From the NCBI GenBank assembly GCA_947468275.1, contig CANIKO010000021.1, forward strand, positions 1 to 50,257: a DNA stretch of 50,257 nt. The letters run 5' to 3'. The translations under genes were made by a program, and so were the position numbers. Below the pieces are notes generated by a model. That model searched no databases. It was not told the origin of the DNA and was given only the letters and a program-made list of their open reading frames with translations. Below, in pieces: positions 43,318-50,257 of this stretch. How positions within the stretch are numbered: the stretch's first letter is position 1; each line of letters starts with the position of its first letter. The stretch comes from Bacteroidota bacterium (GTDB lineage Bacteria; Bacteroidota; Bacteroidia; NS11-12g; UBA9320).

Positions 43318-44112
43318 GTGAGCCATTCAAAATCCAGACATCACATCTTCTCTCAGGGAATTGATCAATATTTCACTGACGTTTATAATGCATGGCAATT
43401 CGTACTGCGTTTTTTTAGAGAAGCATTTAAACCCCCCTTTCATTTTGGCGAAATTATTCATCAATGTTATGAAATAGGTTGCCGTTCGTTAGCTTTAATC
43501 ACATTAACTGGTTTTGTAACTGGCATTGTTTTTACGAAACAGTCGCGGCCTTCTTTGGCTGAATTTGGAGCCACTTCATGGTTGCCTTCTCTTATTTCTA
43601 TTGCCATAGTAAGGGCTTTGGCCTCCTTGGTTACTTCGCTTATTTGTTCGGGCAAAGTTGGTTCTAGTATTGGGGCCGAATTAGGCTCAATGAAAGTGAC
43701 CGAACAAATAGAAGCCATGGAAGTTTCGGCCATCAATCCGTTTAAATATTTGGCGGTTACCCGAATACTTGCCACCACCATTACAGTGCCAATACTTGGC
43801 TTGTATTGCGGGTTTGTGGCTCTTCTAGGTTCCTATTTTAATGTTCATGCCCATGAAGATACTAGCATTATAAGTTTTTTTGAAAATGGGTTTTCCTCCA
43901 TCAGCTTTTTGGATATTTATACTTCGATTTTTAAATCTATAATCTTTGGTTTTACCATTGGAGTAATTGGTTGCTATAAAGGATTTAATGCGAGTGGAGG
44001 CACACAAGGTGTTGGCCGGGCAGCAAATCAAGCGGTGGTATTATCCATGTTTTTGGTATTTATTGAAGAAATTGTGATTGTTCAAGTATCTAATTGGATA
44101 CGGTATTATTGA
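43318..44112 (+). CDS. Mla-type ABC transporter permease (MlaE family)
   Basis: A 264-residue permease of the MlaE/YrbE family for phospholipid or other lipid transport. The start is a GTG at 43318. Membrane segments include LALITLTGFVTGIVFTKQS, the conserved SSIGAELGSMKVTEQIEAM loop with EQIEAMEVSAINPFKYLAVT, and FGFTIGVIGCYKGFNA near the C-terminus. The MKVTEQIEAME helix is the coupling element for the ATPase. It is followed by the ATPase gene after 8 bases and by the MCE gene, the set found in Mla systems, which move lipids between the outer and inner membrane. The direction of transport is not decided by sequence. Confidence 0.92.
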   Translation: MSHSKSRHHIFSQGIDQYFTDVYNAWQFVLRFFREAFKPPFHFGEIIHQCYEIGCRSLALITLTGFVTGIVFTKQSRPSLAEFGATSWLPSLISIAIVRALASLVTSLICSGKVGSSIGAELGSMKVTEQIEAMEVSAINPFKYLAVTRILATTITVPILGLYCGFVALLGSYFNVHAHEDTSIISFFENGFSSISFLDIYTSIFKSIIFGFTIGVIGCYKGFNASGGTQGVGRAANQAVVLSMFLVFIEEIVIVQVSNWIRYY

Positions 44113-44120
44113 TTATAAAA

Positions 44121-44900
44121 ATGAAATTGCACCCGTCAGATACAAACCTTAATAATCCTACTCCTGTAATTTCTATCCGAGGACTTTATAAATCATTTGG
44201 CGACTTACAGGTGTTGAAAGGAGTGGATTTGGATGTGTTTAAAGGCGAAAATGTGGTGGTGCTCGGCAGGTCGGGTACGGGCAAATCTGTATTAATAAAA
44301 ATTATTGTAGGGTTATTAAAACCTGATAAAGGAAGAGTAAATGTACTTGGACAAGAGGTTGAAAATCTTAGCGGAAAAGAGTTGGACGCATTAAGGTTAA
44401 GAGTTGGGTTTTCATTTCAAAACAGTGCATTATACGACAGTATGAATGTTAGAGAAAACCTTGAATTTCCGTTAAAAATGAATGTTAAAAATTTGACCAA
44501 AAAACAAATAAACCGTGCTGTAGAAGAGGTTTTGAATGCGGTGGGGTTAAAAGAAAAAATGAAACAAATGCCAGCCGACCTTTCTGGTGGCCAACGAAAA
44601 CGAATTGGGATAGCAAGAACATTAATACTAAAACCTGAAATAATGCTTTATGACGAACCCACTTCAGGGCTTGACCCAATAACAAGTACTGAAATAAATA
44701 ATTTGATAAACGAGGTAAGGGAAAATTACAATACCAGCTCGATAATTATTACTCATGACCTAACTTGTGCCAAAGTAACAGGCGACAGGGTGGCTATGTT
44801 GCTAGAGGGGAGATTTTTGAAAATGGGAAATTTTGAGGAAGTATTTAGTACCGATGACGAACAAATTAAGAGTTTTTTTAATTATAATTTTATTACGTAA
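44121..44900 (+). CDS. Mla-type ABC transporter ATP-binding protein (MlaF-like)
   Basis: A 259-residue ATPase, starting at the ATG at 44121 after the permease stop (a TTG at 44094 is in frame but lies inside the permease gene). Walker A is LGRSGTGKSVL, the signature is LSGGQRKRIGIA, Walker B is IMLYDEPTSGLD and the switch His is in IIITHDL. FSFQNSALYDSMNVRENLEF forms the Q-loop region, with the SALYDSMNV variant usual in MlaF-type proteins. It energises the permease upstream. Gene order permease, ATPase, MCE protein is standard, and the three genes are spaced 8 and 3 bases. Confidence 0.93.
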   Translation: MKLHPSDTNLNNPTPVISIRGLYKSFGDLQVLKGVDLDVFKGENVVVLGRSGTGKSVLIKIIVGLLKPDKGRVNVLGQEVENLSGKELDALRLRVGFSFQNSALYDSMNVRENLEFPLKMNVKNLTKKQINRAVEEVLNAVGLKEKMKQMPADLSGGQRKRIGIARTLILKPEIMLYDEPTSGLDPITSTEINNLINEVRENYNTSSIIITHDLTCAKVTGDRVAMLLEGRFLKMGNFEEVFSTDDEQIKSFFNYNFIT

Positions 44901-44903
44901 CCA

Positions 44904-45854
44904 ATGACTACTTCACCCAAAAAACGAGGAATACTTGTAGGCCTTTTTATTATTGTAGGTTTACTTTTTTTAATGGCCGGAATACTTACTGTAGGAAACC
45001 TGCACGAAACATTTGTAAGAAAAATTAAAGTTACCGTGCTGTTTGACGATGTAGGTGGATTGCAGCCGGGCAACAATATTTGGTTTTCGGGGGTAAAAAT
45101 AGGGACCGTAAGCAAACTTAATTTTATAGGAAAATCGCGGGTTAAGGTAGTCATGAAAATTGATGAAAAATCAGTGCCCTACATTCGCAAGGATGCCAAA
45201 GTAAAGCTAAGTACCGATGGATTAATCGGCAATAAGATTCTTGTAATATATGGAGGTACCGAAAAAGCACCGCCAATTGAAGAAGGAGATACCTTGGGTA
45301 TTGAAAAAACATTTACTACCGAGGATATGATGAACACCTTTCAAGAAAACAACCGTAACTTTTTGGTGATTAGCAATAACCTTAAAAATATGAGTATAAA
45401 GCTTGCCAATGGCGAAGGAAGTATTGGTAAATTATTAAAAGACGAAACCCTTTATAATACCATAGCAGCCACCACCGAATCATTGCAGCAAGCTAGTATT
45501 AATGCCAAAAAAATGATTGCAAAACTTTCAGATTTTAGCTCAAAACTGAATGATAAAGGCACTTTGGCCAATCAATTAGTGACGGATACAACAGTATTCA
45601 ATTCATTAAAAAAATCAATGGTTCAATTTCAGAATATTTCGGATACAGCGAAACAATTGGTTAGTAATTTAAAAAGTGCCAGCACCAATTCTAAAAGTCC
45701 TTTAGGGGTGATACTTCATGATGAAAAAACAGGGAATGAATTGAAAGCAGCTATTACCAATCTAGAAACTAGCTCCAAAAAACTAGATGAGGATTTAGAA
45801 GCCCTTCAACACAATTTTTTATTGAGAAGGTATTTTAAGAAGAAGGGGAAATAG
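44904..45854 (+). CDS. MCE-domain lipid-binding protein (MlaD-like)
   Basis: A 316-residue periplasmic protein held by one N-terminal helix (about 9-30, GILVGLFIIVGLLFLMAGIL). The MCE domain follows at about 38-118: VTVLFDDVGGLQPGNNIWFS, GVKIGTVSKLNFIGKSR, then KVKLSTDGLIGNKILVIY and GGTEKAPPI. The remainder is helical, with coiled-coil heptads (about 180-310), probably forming a tunnel or stalk. MCE proteins form hexameric rings that hand lipids to the MlaFE complex. It is the last gene of the operon and converges with the MbnH-like gene, 23 bases apart. Confidence 0.92.
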   Translation: MTTSPKKRGILVGLFIIVGLLFLMAGILTVGNLHETFVRKIKVTVLFDDVGGLQPGNNIWFSGVKIGTVSKLNFIGKSRVKVVMKIDEKSVPYIRKDAKVKLSTDGLIGNKILVIYGGTEKAPPIEEGDTLGIEKTFTTEDMMNTFQENNRNFLVISNNLKNMSIKLANGEGSIGKLLKDETLYNTIAATTESLQQASINAKKMIAKLSDFSSKLNDKGTLANQLVTDTTVFNSLKKSMVQFQNISDTAKQLVSNLKSASTNSKSPLGVILHDEKTGNELKAAITNLETSSKKLDEDLEALQHNFLLRRYFKKKGK

Positions 45855-45877
45855 GGGAATTAATTTCTTACTGAATT

Positions 45878-46873
45878 TTAAGGTTTTGAAAACGCCTTGT
45901 TATTAATAAATGTCGTATCAGTTAGGGTTTTCAAAAAGCTAATTAAATCCTTTTTTTCCTGAACACTCAACTTCAAACCATATTGTTTACCCGGCTTGGT
46001 CATGATGGGGTCAATGGTAGAGGAAATTTTAACTCCTGAATTGTAATGTTCTATGACTTCGGCCAAGGTTGCAAACCGTCCGTCATGCATATAGGGTGCT
46101 GATAATTCAATATTGCGAAGCGTAGGAACTTTAAATTTACCTTTATCCAGCGGGTTGTGGGTTACTTCATAGCGTCCCCAATTGGTTGAATTATAAACGG
46201 AATCTAAACCGGTATTTCTAAAAGAATTATCTGTAGTTAAAGGAATAGAATGACAATGGAAACAATCACCCTTTTCGGTGGTAAATAATATATAACCGTT
46301 CAATTCGGATGGCGACAAATCTGTTTCTCCCCTTGAAAATTGGTCGAATTTAGAATTATAAGAAACCAATCCCCTAAAAAACTGAGCCAAACCATAGGCC
46401 ACATCTTTTTCGGTAATGGTAGTAATATTAAAGGCTTTTTTAAACAAACCCCTATACTCTTCATTGGCATTTAATTTTGAAACATCGGTACTAAAAAATT
46501 TGGTTACCTCAAATACCATTTGGTCTTCCAAAGTTCCCGACACCTCGCCTTTCCACAAAAAATTGGTACTCCAAGCTAGGTTGGCGTGAACCAATGAATT
46601 GGAGGCAAAAGTTGTAAAACCATTAGCTTGAAAATGGCATTGTGAGCAGGACCGACCATCATTTGAAAGAATAGGGTCGTAATATAATTTTCGCCCCAAG
46701 GCTACCCCTTCTTGGGTCATTGGATTTAATGGATTGTAAGTTATAACAGGAAATCCTTTAGGAACTTTAATATCATAAGGTGTGGTTTTAAAACTTGATT
46801 CCGGCGGATTTTTGACACACGAAACAAGAGTGGACATAATTATTAAACCTAAAACTAGTCCAACGCTTTTCAT
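45878..46873 (-). CDS. MbnH-like di-heme cytochrome c peroxidase, lipoprotein
   Basis: A 331-residue di-heme protein of the CcpA/MauG superfamily. The start at 46873 gives a lipoprotein signal (MKSVGLVLGLIIMSTLVSC, lipobox LVSC); the ATG at 46903 lies in the preceding gene. Heme motifs are CSQCH and CFHCH, about 130 residues apart, with further family marks TQEGVALGRKLYYDPILSND, KFKVPTLRNIELSAPYMHDG and EVIEHYNSGVKI. Just upstream lies an MbnP-like gene, 1 base away. MbnH enzymes of methanotrophs oxidise a Trp in MbnP to kynurenine; the same may hold here (inference from pairing). Confidence 0.9.
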   Translation of the reverse strand: MKSVGLVLGLIIMSTLVSCVKNPPESSFKTTPYDIKVPKGFPVITYNPLNPMTQEGVALGRKLYYDPILSNDGRSCSQCHFQANGFTTFASNSLVHANLAWSTNFLWKGEVSGTLEDQMVFEVTKFFSTDVSKLNANEEYRGLFKKAFNITTITEKDVAYGLAQFFRGLVSYNSKFDQFSRGETDLSPSELNGYILFTTEKGDCFHCHSIPLTTDNSFRNTGLDSVYNSTNWGRYEVTHNPLDKGKFKVPTLRNIELSAPYMHDGRFATLAEVIEHYNSGVKISSTIDPIMTKPGKQYGLKLSVQEKKDLISFLKTLTDTTFINNKAFSKP

Positions 46874-46874
46874 T

Positions 46875-47597
46875 TTATTTAATAGTAAATACATCTTTTC
46901 CATTTTGAGCTAATTTAGACATCGCATTAGGCAAACCCATTGAATAATTTCCGTCCGTTTCAAAGTCATAATTTGAAGGATTTTTATACCACTCATTAAT
47001 ATTCATGGTGAGTGTTTTGGTTTGTAAATCTGTGGTAATTATTATTGGGTAACTCAAATTTATCTTAACCAAATTATTGTTTCTACCCAAATGCATAGCA
47101 TAACCATCTTGCTTTACACCGGCTTTATCTTTAAAATACCCTTCCATTTTCATAAAATGATAGCCACCGCCCATGGCATCGGGCCAAGCCATATTTATAT
47201 TATCAAGTATATTGGGTAAAAAATTTGTTTTGTTGGTATTCGAATCAAGTCCTATTAATAACGATATGGAAGAGTAGGTTCCTTGTGGAATATTGCTCAC
47301 AAACAATGAATTGCTTATAGGTTTCTGGGCATTGATATAAAAAACGGAATTGGATATAAACGATGATCCGTCTGATTTGTAAAATGTAACTCCTGAAATA
47401 AAGTATTCGAGATGACTTAAGCTGTATTTATTGCCTGCAGCATTCAAATATTTAATGGTATCAAACTGTAAAGAATCGTTGTCAATACTATATTTTACCG
47501 TTAATTTTAACGCTCCAGGTTCAAGTACTACGGTATCTTTTTTACACGAAATAATTCCAACAACGATGCAACATAGAACCAATAATTTAAATTTCAT
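46875..47597 (-). CDS. MbnP-like copper-binding lipoprotein
   Basis: A 240-residue lipoprotein (MKFKLLVLCCIVVGIISC; Cys18). It shows the MbnP pattern: a beta-sandwich with SLSHLEYFISGVTFY, GTYSSISLLIGLDS and INMAWPDAMGGGYHFMKMEG, where Trp138 is the candidate for conversion to kynurenine by its partner. The closing LTMNINEWYKNPSNYDFE region is also typical. MbnP proteins bind copper and sit next to MbnH in many phyla outside methanobactin clusters. No methanobactin genes are near, so copper handling or redox sensing, not methanobactin import, is the likely role. A -7 element precedes it. Confidence 0.88.
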   Translation of the reverse strand: MKFKLLVLCCIVVGIISCKKDTVVLEPGALKLTVKYSIDNDSLQFDTIKYLNAAGNKYSLSHLEYFISGVTFYKSDGSSFISNSVFYINAQKPISNSLFVSNIPQGTYSSISLLIGLDSNTNKTNFLPNILDNINMAWPDAMGGGYHFMKMEGYFKDKAGVKQDGYAMHLGRNNNLVKINLSYPIIITTDLQTKTLTMNINEWYKNPSNYDFETDGNYSMGLPNAMSKLAQNGKDVFTIK

Positions 47598-47616
47598 TCC
47601 CCTTTAATTAAGAAAT

Positions 47617-47624
47617 CAAATTTA
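47617..47624 (-). promoter_or_regulatory. Putative -7 element (TAAATTTG) of the MbnP/MbnH operon
   Basis: Perfect TAnnTTTG match on the minus strand, 20-27 bases before the MbnP-like ATG at 47597. Confidence 0.5.
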
Positions 47625-47706
47625 CTGCAGAAGTTATTCGGAATTTATGATTAATATCATGTATACCGTATTGAAAAACAAAAAGTAAGTCGGGATCTTA
47701 TTAAAA

Positions 47707-49983
47707 TCAGTTGCCTTTAAAAACCGTAACTCGTGTAAAATAATTGGTATTAGTGGCCCCCGAAGATTGAAGAATGTAGATACCATCTGTTATGGCAGAA
47801 AGTTTCATTTGGTGCGTTTCGGTTCCGGCTGCTGATGTTTCTTGTTGCACTAATCTTCCCGACAAATCATACAATGAAAAAGTAAAACGTTCATTTGATT
47901 TTTTATTTATGTTTAATACTTGTCCATTGTTAGGGTTGGGATATACAAGAGGTTCAGCTTGTTTTCTTAAAGTAATTATACTGTTAATTATTACAGAACC
48001 TTTCAAAAAATTAATTCCACCGCGGTTGTTTCCAATTATTAAATCTTTAACACCGTCGCCATCCAAATCGCCTACAGCAGGCCTTGTTTGTGCCCCAAAA
48101 TCGCGAGTGGTATACCTCAGGTAGGCCGAATCGAAAAGGATTGAGGTGTCTTCTTTATATTTTAACTGACTGTAGGTATCAAACATAAAACAGCGCACCT
48201 TTCCTTCGTCACCGCCACTAATAAGGTCATATTTTCCATCATTATCCAAATCTGATATTTTTCCGGAAGCATCCCCTAACCAATAGTAAATAGGCGCCCC
48301 GTCAATTTCATGCCCGGTAACTTCATTAATCATTACGGTGCCCAAGGTATCATCCGCTAATGCAAATACAGGGTTAGTCGTATTTCCGGTGTTTCTGAAA
48401 TAATTAAAATTTCCTGCTTTTTCGCCTATCACCAAATCTAGCAATCCGTCCTTATCCAAATCTATAATTTGCGGCGTGCTCCTTTCTCCTTCAACTCTTA
48501 CCCCTCCATAGTTTTTGATAGGATTAGTAAAAGCCCAAGTGGTACTTGTTCCAATATTTTTATAAAAATACAGACTTCCAAAATAATTGCCGGCCACCAT
48601 ATCGGGTTTGCCGTCGCCATTTAAGTCACCAAAAGAAACGGAAAGAAATTGTATAGAATCATTACTTAATCCCCAAATATCTTCGTTCTCCAACTTAAAA
48701 ACAGGTTTGGTTTTTGTTCCAATATTTCTATAAAGAATAAGTCGATAGTTCTGGTCGCCTGTTTTAGCATAATCACCATTTGAAGCCATGATTAAATCTA
48801 AATCCTGATCATTGTCAATATCATACAATACAGGATCGGTATAAGCTCCGTGGTCTAATAATTCATCGGTGAAGTAATTTTTTTTGTCAAATTTAAAGAT
48901 TGGTTTTTTGTTGGTTCCTGTGTTTTTATAAAACCAAACTTGTTCGGTTTCTTCAAAATAATAGGATTTGTCGGTTTGGTTGGGAGCCACTAAAATATCT
49001 TTTACACCATCACCATCAGCATCCAACATAAAAGCTCCTGCAAAGGATTTTATATTTACCGGTGTGGTGCTTGCGGGCCAATGACCATTGTAATGAATTA
49101 TGCTGTCGTAAGTCAAGTTGAGGTCTTTTTTGCCATTTTCTAAATAAATTAAATTTGGACCTCCGGCATTTCCCATAAGCAAGTCCAAATCACCATCATC
49201 ATCATTATCAAACCATAAAAGTGTAGAGCCTCCACCATGTTTGCGGTAAATTTTATAAGTACATGGAAACACTCTAATCCCATCAAAAGTGGTATCTATA
49301 AAACTTCCCCAACAAAAATCAGCCAAATCAAAAACGGGAGGACTAATGGGTAATTTAAAATCTGCAGTCATATTTCTATATAAAAGCAAATTACCTTCAT
49401 TGGCCTGATAGGAAAAAATATCTACATCACCATCTCCATCCACATCGGCTATTGTTGGGATATTGAAATTATCACAAGAAATACTGTTGCTATCCAATGG
49501 TGGTGAACCAAAATTATAGGCCACAAGCCAAGAGGATATTTGAGCAAATTTTACTTTTTTGTCACCTGCTTTAGTTACGTTTCTAAACAATACAGTTCTG
49601 AAATTTATCTTAGTCCATAAATCTTCCTTGCCATCATTGTCATAATCTACTAATAGAAACCAGGCATTGTCAATCTTAGGAAAAGCACTCACATAATTAG
49701 GGCTATATTCATAGGTAGTAATATCATTATTGCCTTTATTTATATAAGGTAAAATAATCCCCCCCGAACGGTCATGAATAACTAGGTCTTTTTTGCCATC
49801 ATTATTAATATCTAGTGCTTGAAATTGCGGCTGATTTAACCCTCCAATTAATGCTTTACTGAGGGTATCTCCTGATTTATTAATAAAAATCGGAAGATTT
49901 GAATTCGTGTAGGAAAGTTTGCGTTGTTGCGCAAATCCAGCCAATGAAAGTATCAGGCCAATCAAAAGTACTGTTTTCTTCAT
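47707..49983 (-). CDS. FG-GAP/VCBS repeat protein with T9SS sorting domain
   Basis: A 758-residue exported protein with signal peptide MKKTVLLIGLILSLAGFAQ. It holds about ten VCBS/FG-GAP-type repeats with calcium-binding-like D-x-[DN]-x-[DN]-G-xx-D-L loops: DINNDGKKDLVI, DYDNDGKEDLW, DVDGDGDVDIF, DNDDDGDLDLLMG, DADGDGVKDILV, DIDNDQDLDLIM, DLNGDGKPDMVAG, DLDKDGLLDLVIG, DLDNDGKYDLISG and DLDGDGVKDLIIG. These probably fold as a beta-propeller. The C-terminus is a T9SS type-A sorting domain (PLVYPNPNNGQVLNI to FTRVTVFKGN). It may be a surface adhesin; no enzymatic domain is seen. It stands alone on its strand, next to the tRNA-like remnant at the right edge. Confidence 0.9.
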   Translation of the reverse strand: MKKTVLLIGLILSLAGFAQQRKLSYTNSNLPIFINKSGDTLSKALIGGLNQPQFQALDINNDGKKDLVIHDRSGGIILPYINKGNNDITTYEYSPNYVSAFPKIDNAWFLLVDYDNDGKEDLWTKINFRTVLFRNVTKAGDKKVKFAQISSWLVAYNFGSPPLDSNSISCDNFNIPTIADVDGDGDVDIFSYQANEGNLLLYRNMTADFKLPISPPVFDLADFCWGSFIDTTFDGIRVFPCTYKIYRKHGGGSTLLWFDNDDDGDLDLLMGNAGGPNLIYLENGKKDLNLTYDSIIHYNGHWPASTTPVNIKSFAGAFMLDADGDGVKDILVAPNQTDKSYYFEETEQVWFYKNTGTNKKPIFKFDKKNYFTDELLDHGAYTDPVLYDIDNDQDLDLIMASNGDYAKTGDQNYRLILYRNIGTKTKPVFKLENEDIWGLSNDSIQFLSVSFGDLNGDGKPDMVAGNYFGSLYFYKNIGTSTTWAFTNPIKNYGGVRVEGERSTPQIIDLDKDGLLDLVIGEKAGNFNYFRNTGNTTNPVFALADDTLGTVMINEVTGHEIDGAPIYYWLGDASGKISDLDNDGKYDLISGGDEGKVRCFMFDTYSQLKYKEDTSILFDSAYLRYTTRDFGAQTRPAVGDLDGDGVKDLIIGNNRGGINFLKGSVIINSIITLRKQAEPLVYPNPNNGQVLNINKKSNERFTFSLYDLSGRLVQQETSAAGTETHQMKLSAITDGIYILQSSGATNTNYFTRVTVFKGN

Positions 49984-50070
49984 ATTAATTTAAATATTCA
50001 TTGTATAACAAGACCACTAAAATAGTACAAAAGTTGCGTTTGAATAATATTAATTTATGATGGATAAAAA

Positions 50071-50100
50071 AACCTCCAAAGTTTAAGGTCCTTGGAGGTT
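50071..50100 (-). terminator. Terminator after the tRNA/tmRNA-like 3' end
   Basis: AACCTCCAA (50071-50079) pairs with TTGGAGGTT (50092-50100), followed on the minus strand by seven Ts. Its place, just after a tRNA-like 3' end, is that of a stable-RNA terminator. Confidence 0.75.
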
Positions 50101-50103
50101 TAA

Positions 50104-50132
50104 GTGGAGTGGAGTTGCGGGGAGTCGAACCT
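50104..50132 (-). other. tRNA- or tmRNA-like 3' end, possible integration (att) scar
   Basis: The minus strand reads AGGTTCGACTCCCCGC followed by AACTCCACTCCAC, like the T-loop and acceptor end of tRNA or tmRNA, and a terminator follows. The matching T-stem 5' half is absent (TTAGG does not pair with CCCCG), and no complete tRNA can be built before the window edge. This fits a 3' fragment left by integration of an element into a tRNA-type gene, to the right of the window. Confidence 0.4.
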
Positions 50133-50257
50133 AAATCTTACACCAATCGTTGAAGACACCTTATTTAAAAGGTGTTCTAAGGCGTTTTGATATATTATTT
50201 TTATACCCATTTTTTGGTCAGGTTGCAGTATTTTCACATTATTTGGGGTTTTCGCTG

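Overview
The window reads as a chromosome segment from an AT-rich member of the Bacteroidota (Flavobacteriia/Chitinophagia/Cytophagia-like; genus not resolved). The signs are four proteins ending in type IX secretion (T9SS) type-A sorting domains, several TAnnTTTG (-7) promoter elements, SusD-free but barrel-rich envelope genes, families typical of the phylum (DUF3078, DUF4175, MuiA/DUF4139, a PIF1-HRDC-HTH helicase, the long PurF-like amidotransferase), and weak Shine-Dalgarno sequences. TGA is an ordinary stop codon here.

Layout. 1-2.2 kb: the start of a large secreted protein that runs off the left edge. 2.3-6.75 kb: a regulatory island. A putative operon transcribed leftward encodes a 103-residue Cys-containing protein, a seven-helix membrane protein, a LytS/NarX-type histidine kinase whose reading frame is broken in a 7-A run, and a LuxR-type response regulator. 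It is followed by a T9SS-exported repeat protein with an S74 chaperone domain. Pairs of a palindrome (ATAGT-WW-ACTAT) lie upstream of both the operon and the repeat-protein gene and suggest a self-regulating circuit. 7-12.6 kb: an AlbA/Schlafen-type ATPase regulator, a PIF1-like helicase and accA. 12.7-15.5 kb: a secreted M4 metalloprotease with an in-frame stop between signal peptide and enzyme, coupled to a small barrel-like protein. 15.5-25.4 kb: housekeeping and envelope genes (PurF-like, tilS, GT87-like, glyA, DUF3078), a PKD/T9SS protein and a Bro-N protein. 25.4-30.5 kb: a biotin carrier protein, a DUF4175 coiled-coil membrane protein, a SPOR-like protein and a thioredoxin-like protein. 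30.6-35.3 kb: an aldehyde dehydrogenase, then a tightly coupled operon of two membrane (possibly heme b) proteins, a decaheme cytochrome c and a PLP-dependent gamma-lyase/synthase. 35.5-37.1 kb: a sigma-factor cassette with a palindrome upstream. 37.5-41.3 kb: tRNA-Asn, typA and muiA-like. 41.4-43.2 kb: an ECF sigma/anti-sigma-like pair. 43.3-45.9 kb: an Mla-type lipid transporter (permease, ATPase, MCE protein). 45.9-47.6 kb: an MbnP/MbnH-like pair. 47.7-50 kb: an FG-GAP/VCBS T9SS protein. The right edge carries what looks like a tRNA/tmRNA 3' end plus terminator, possibly an integration scar.

The strongest candidate for something undescribed is the 4.1-6.75 kb circuit: a sensor-less kinase paired with a seven-helix protein and a small Cys-containing protein, its regulator's probable binding sites, and a surface-fibre-like output. 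All function calls come from reading motifs; no database search was run.
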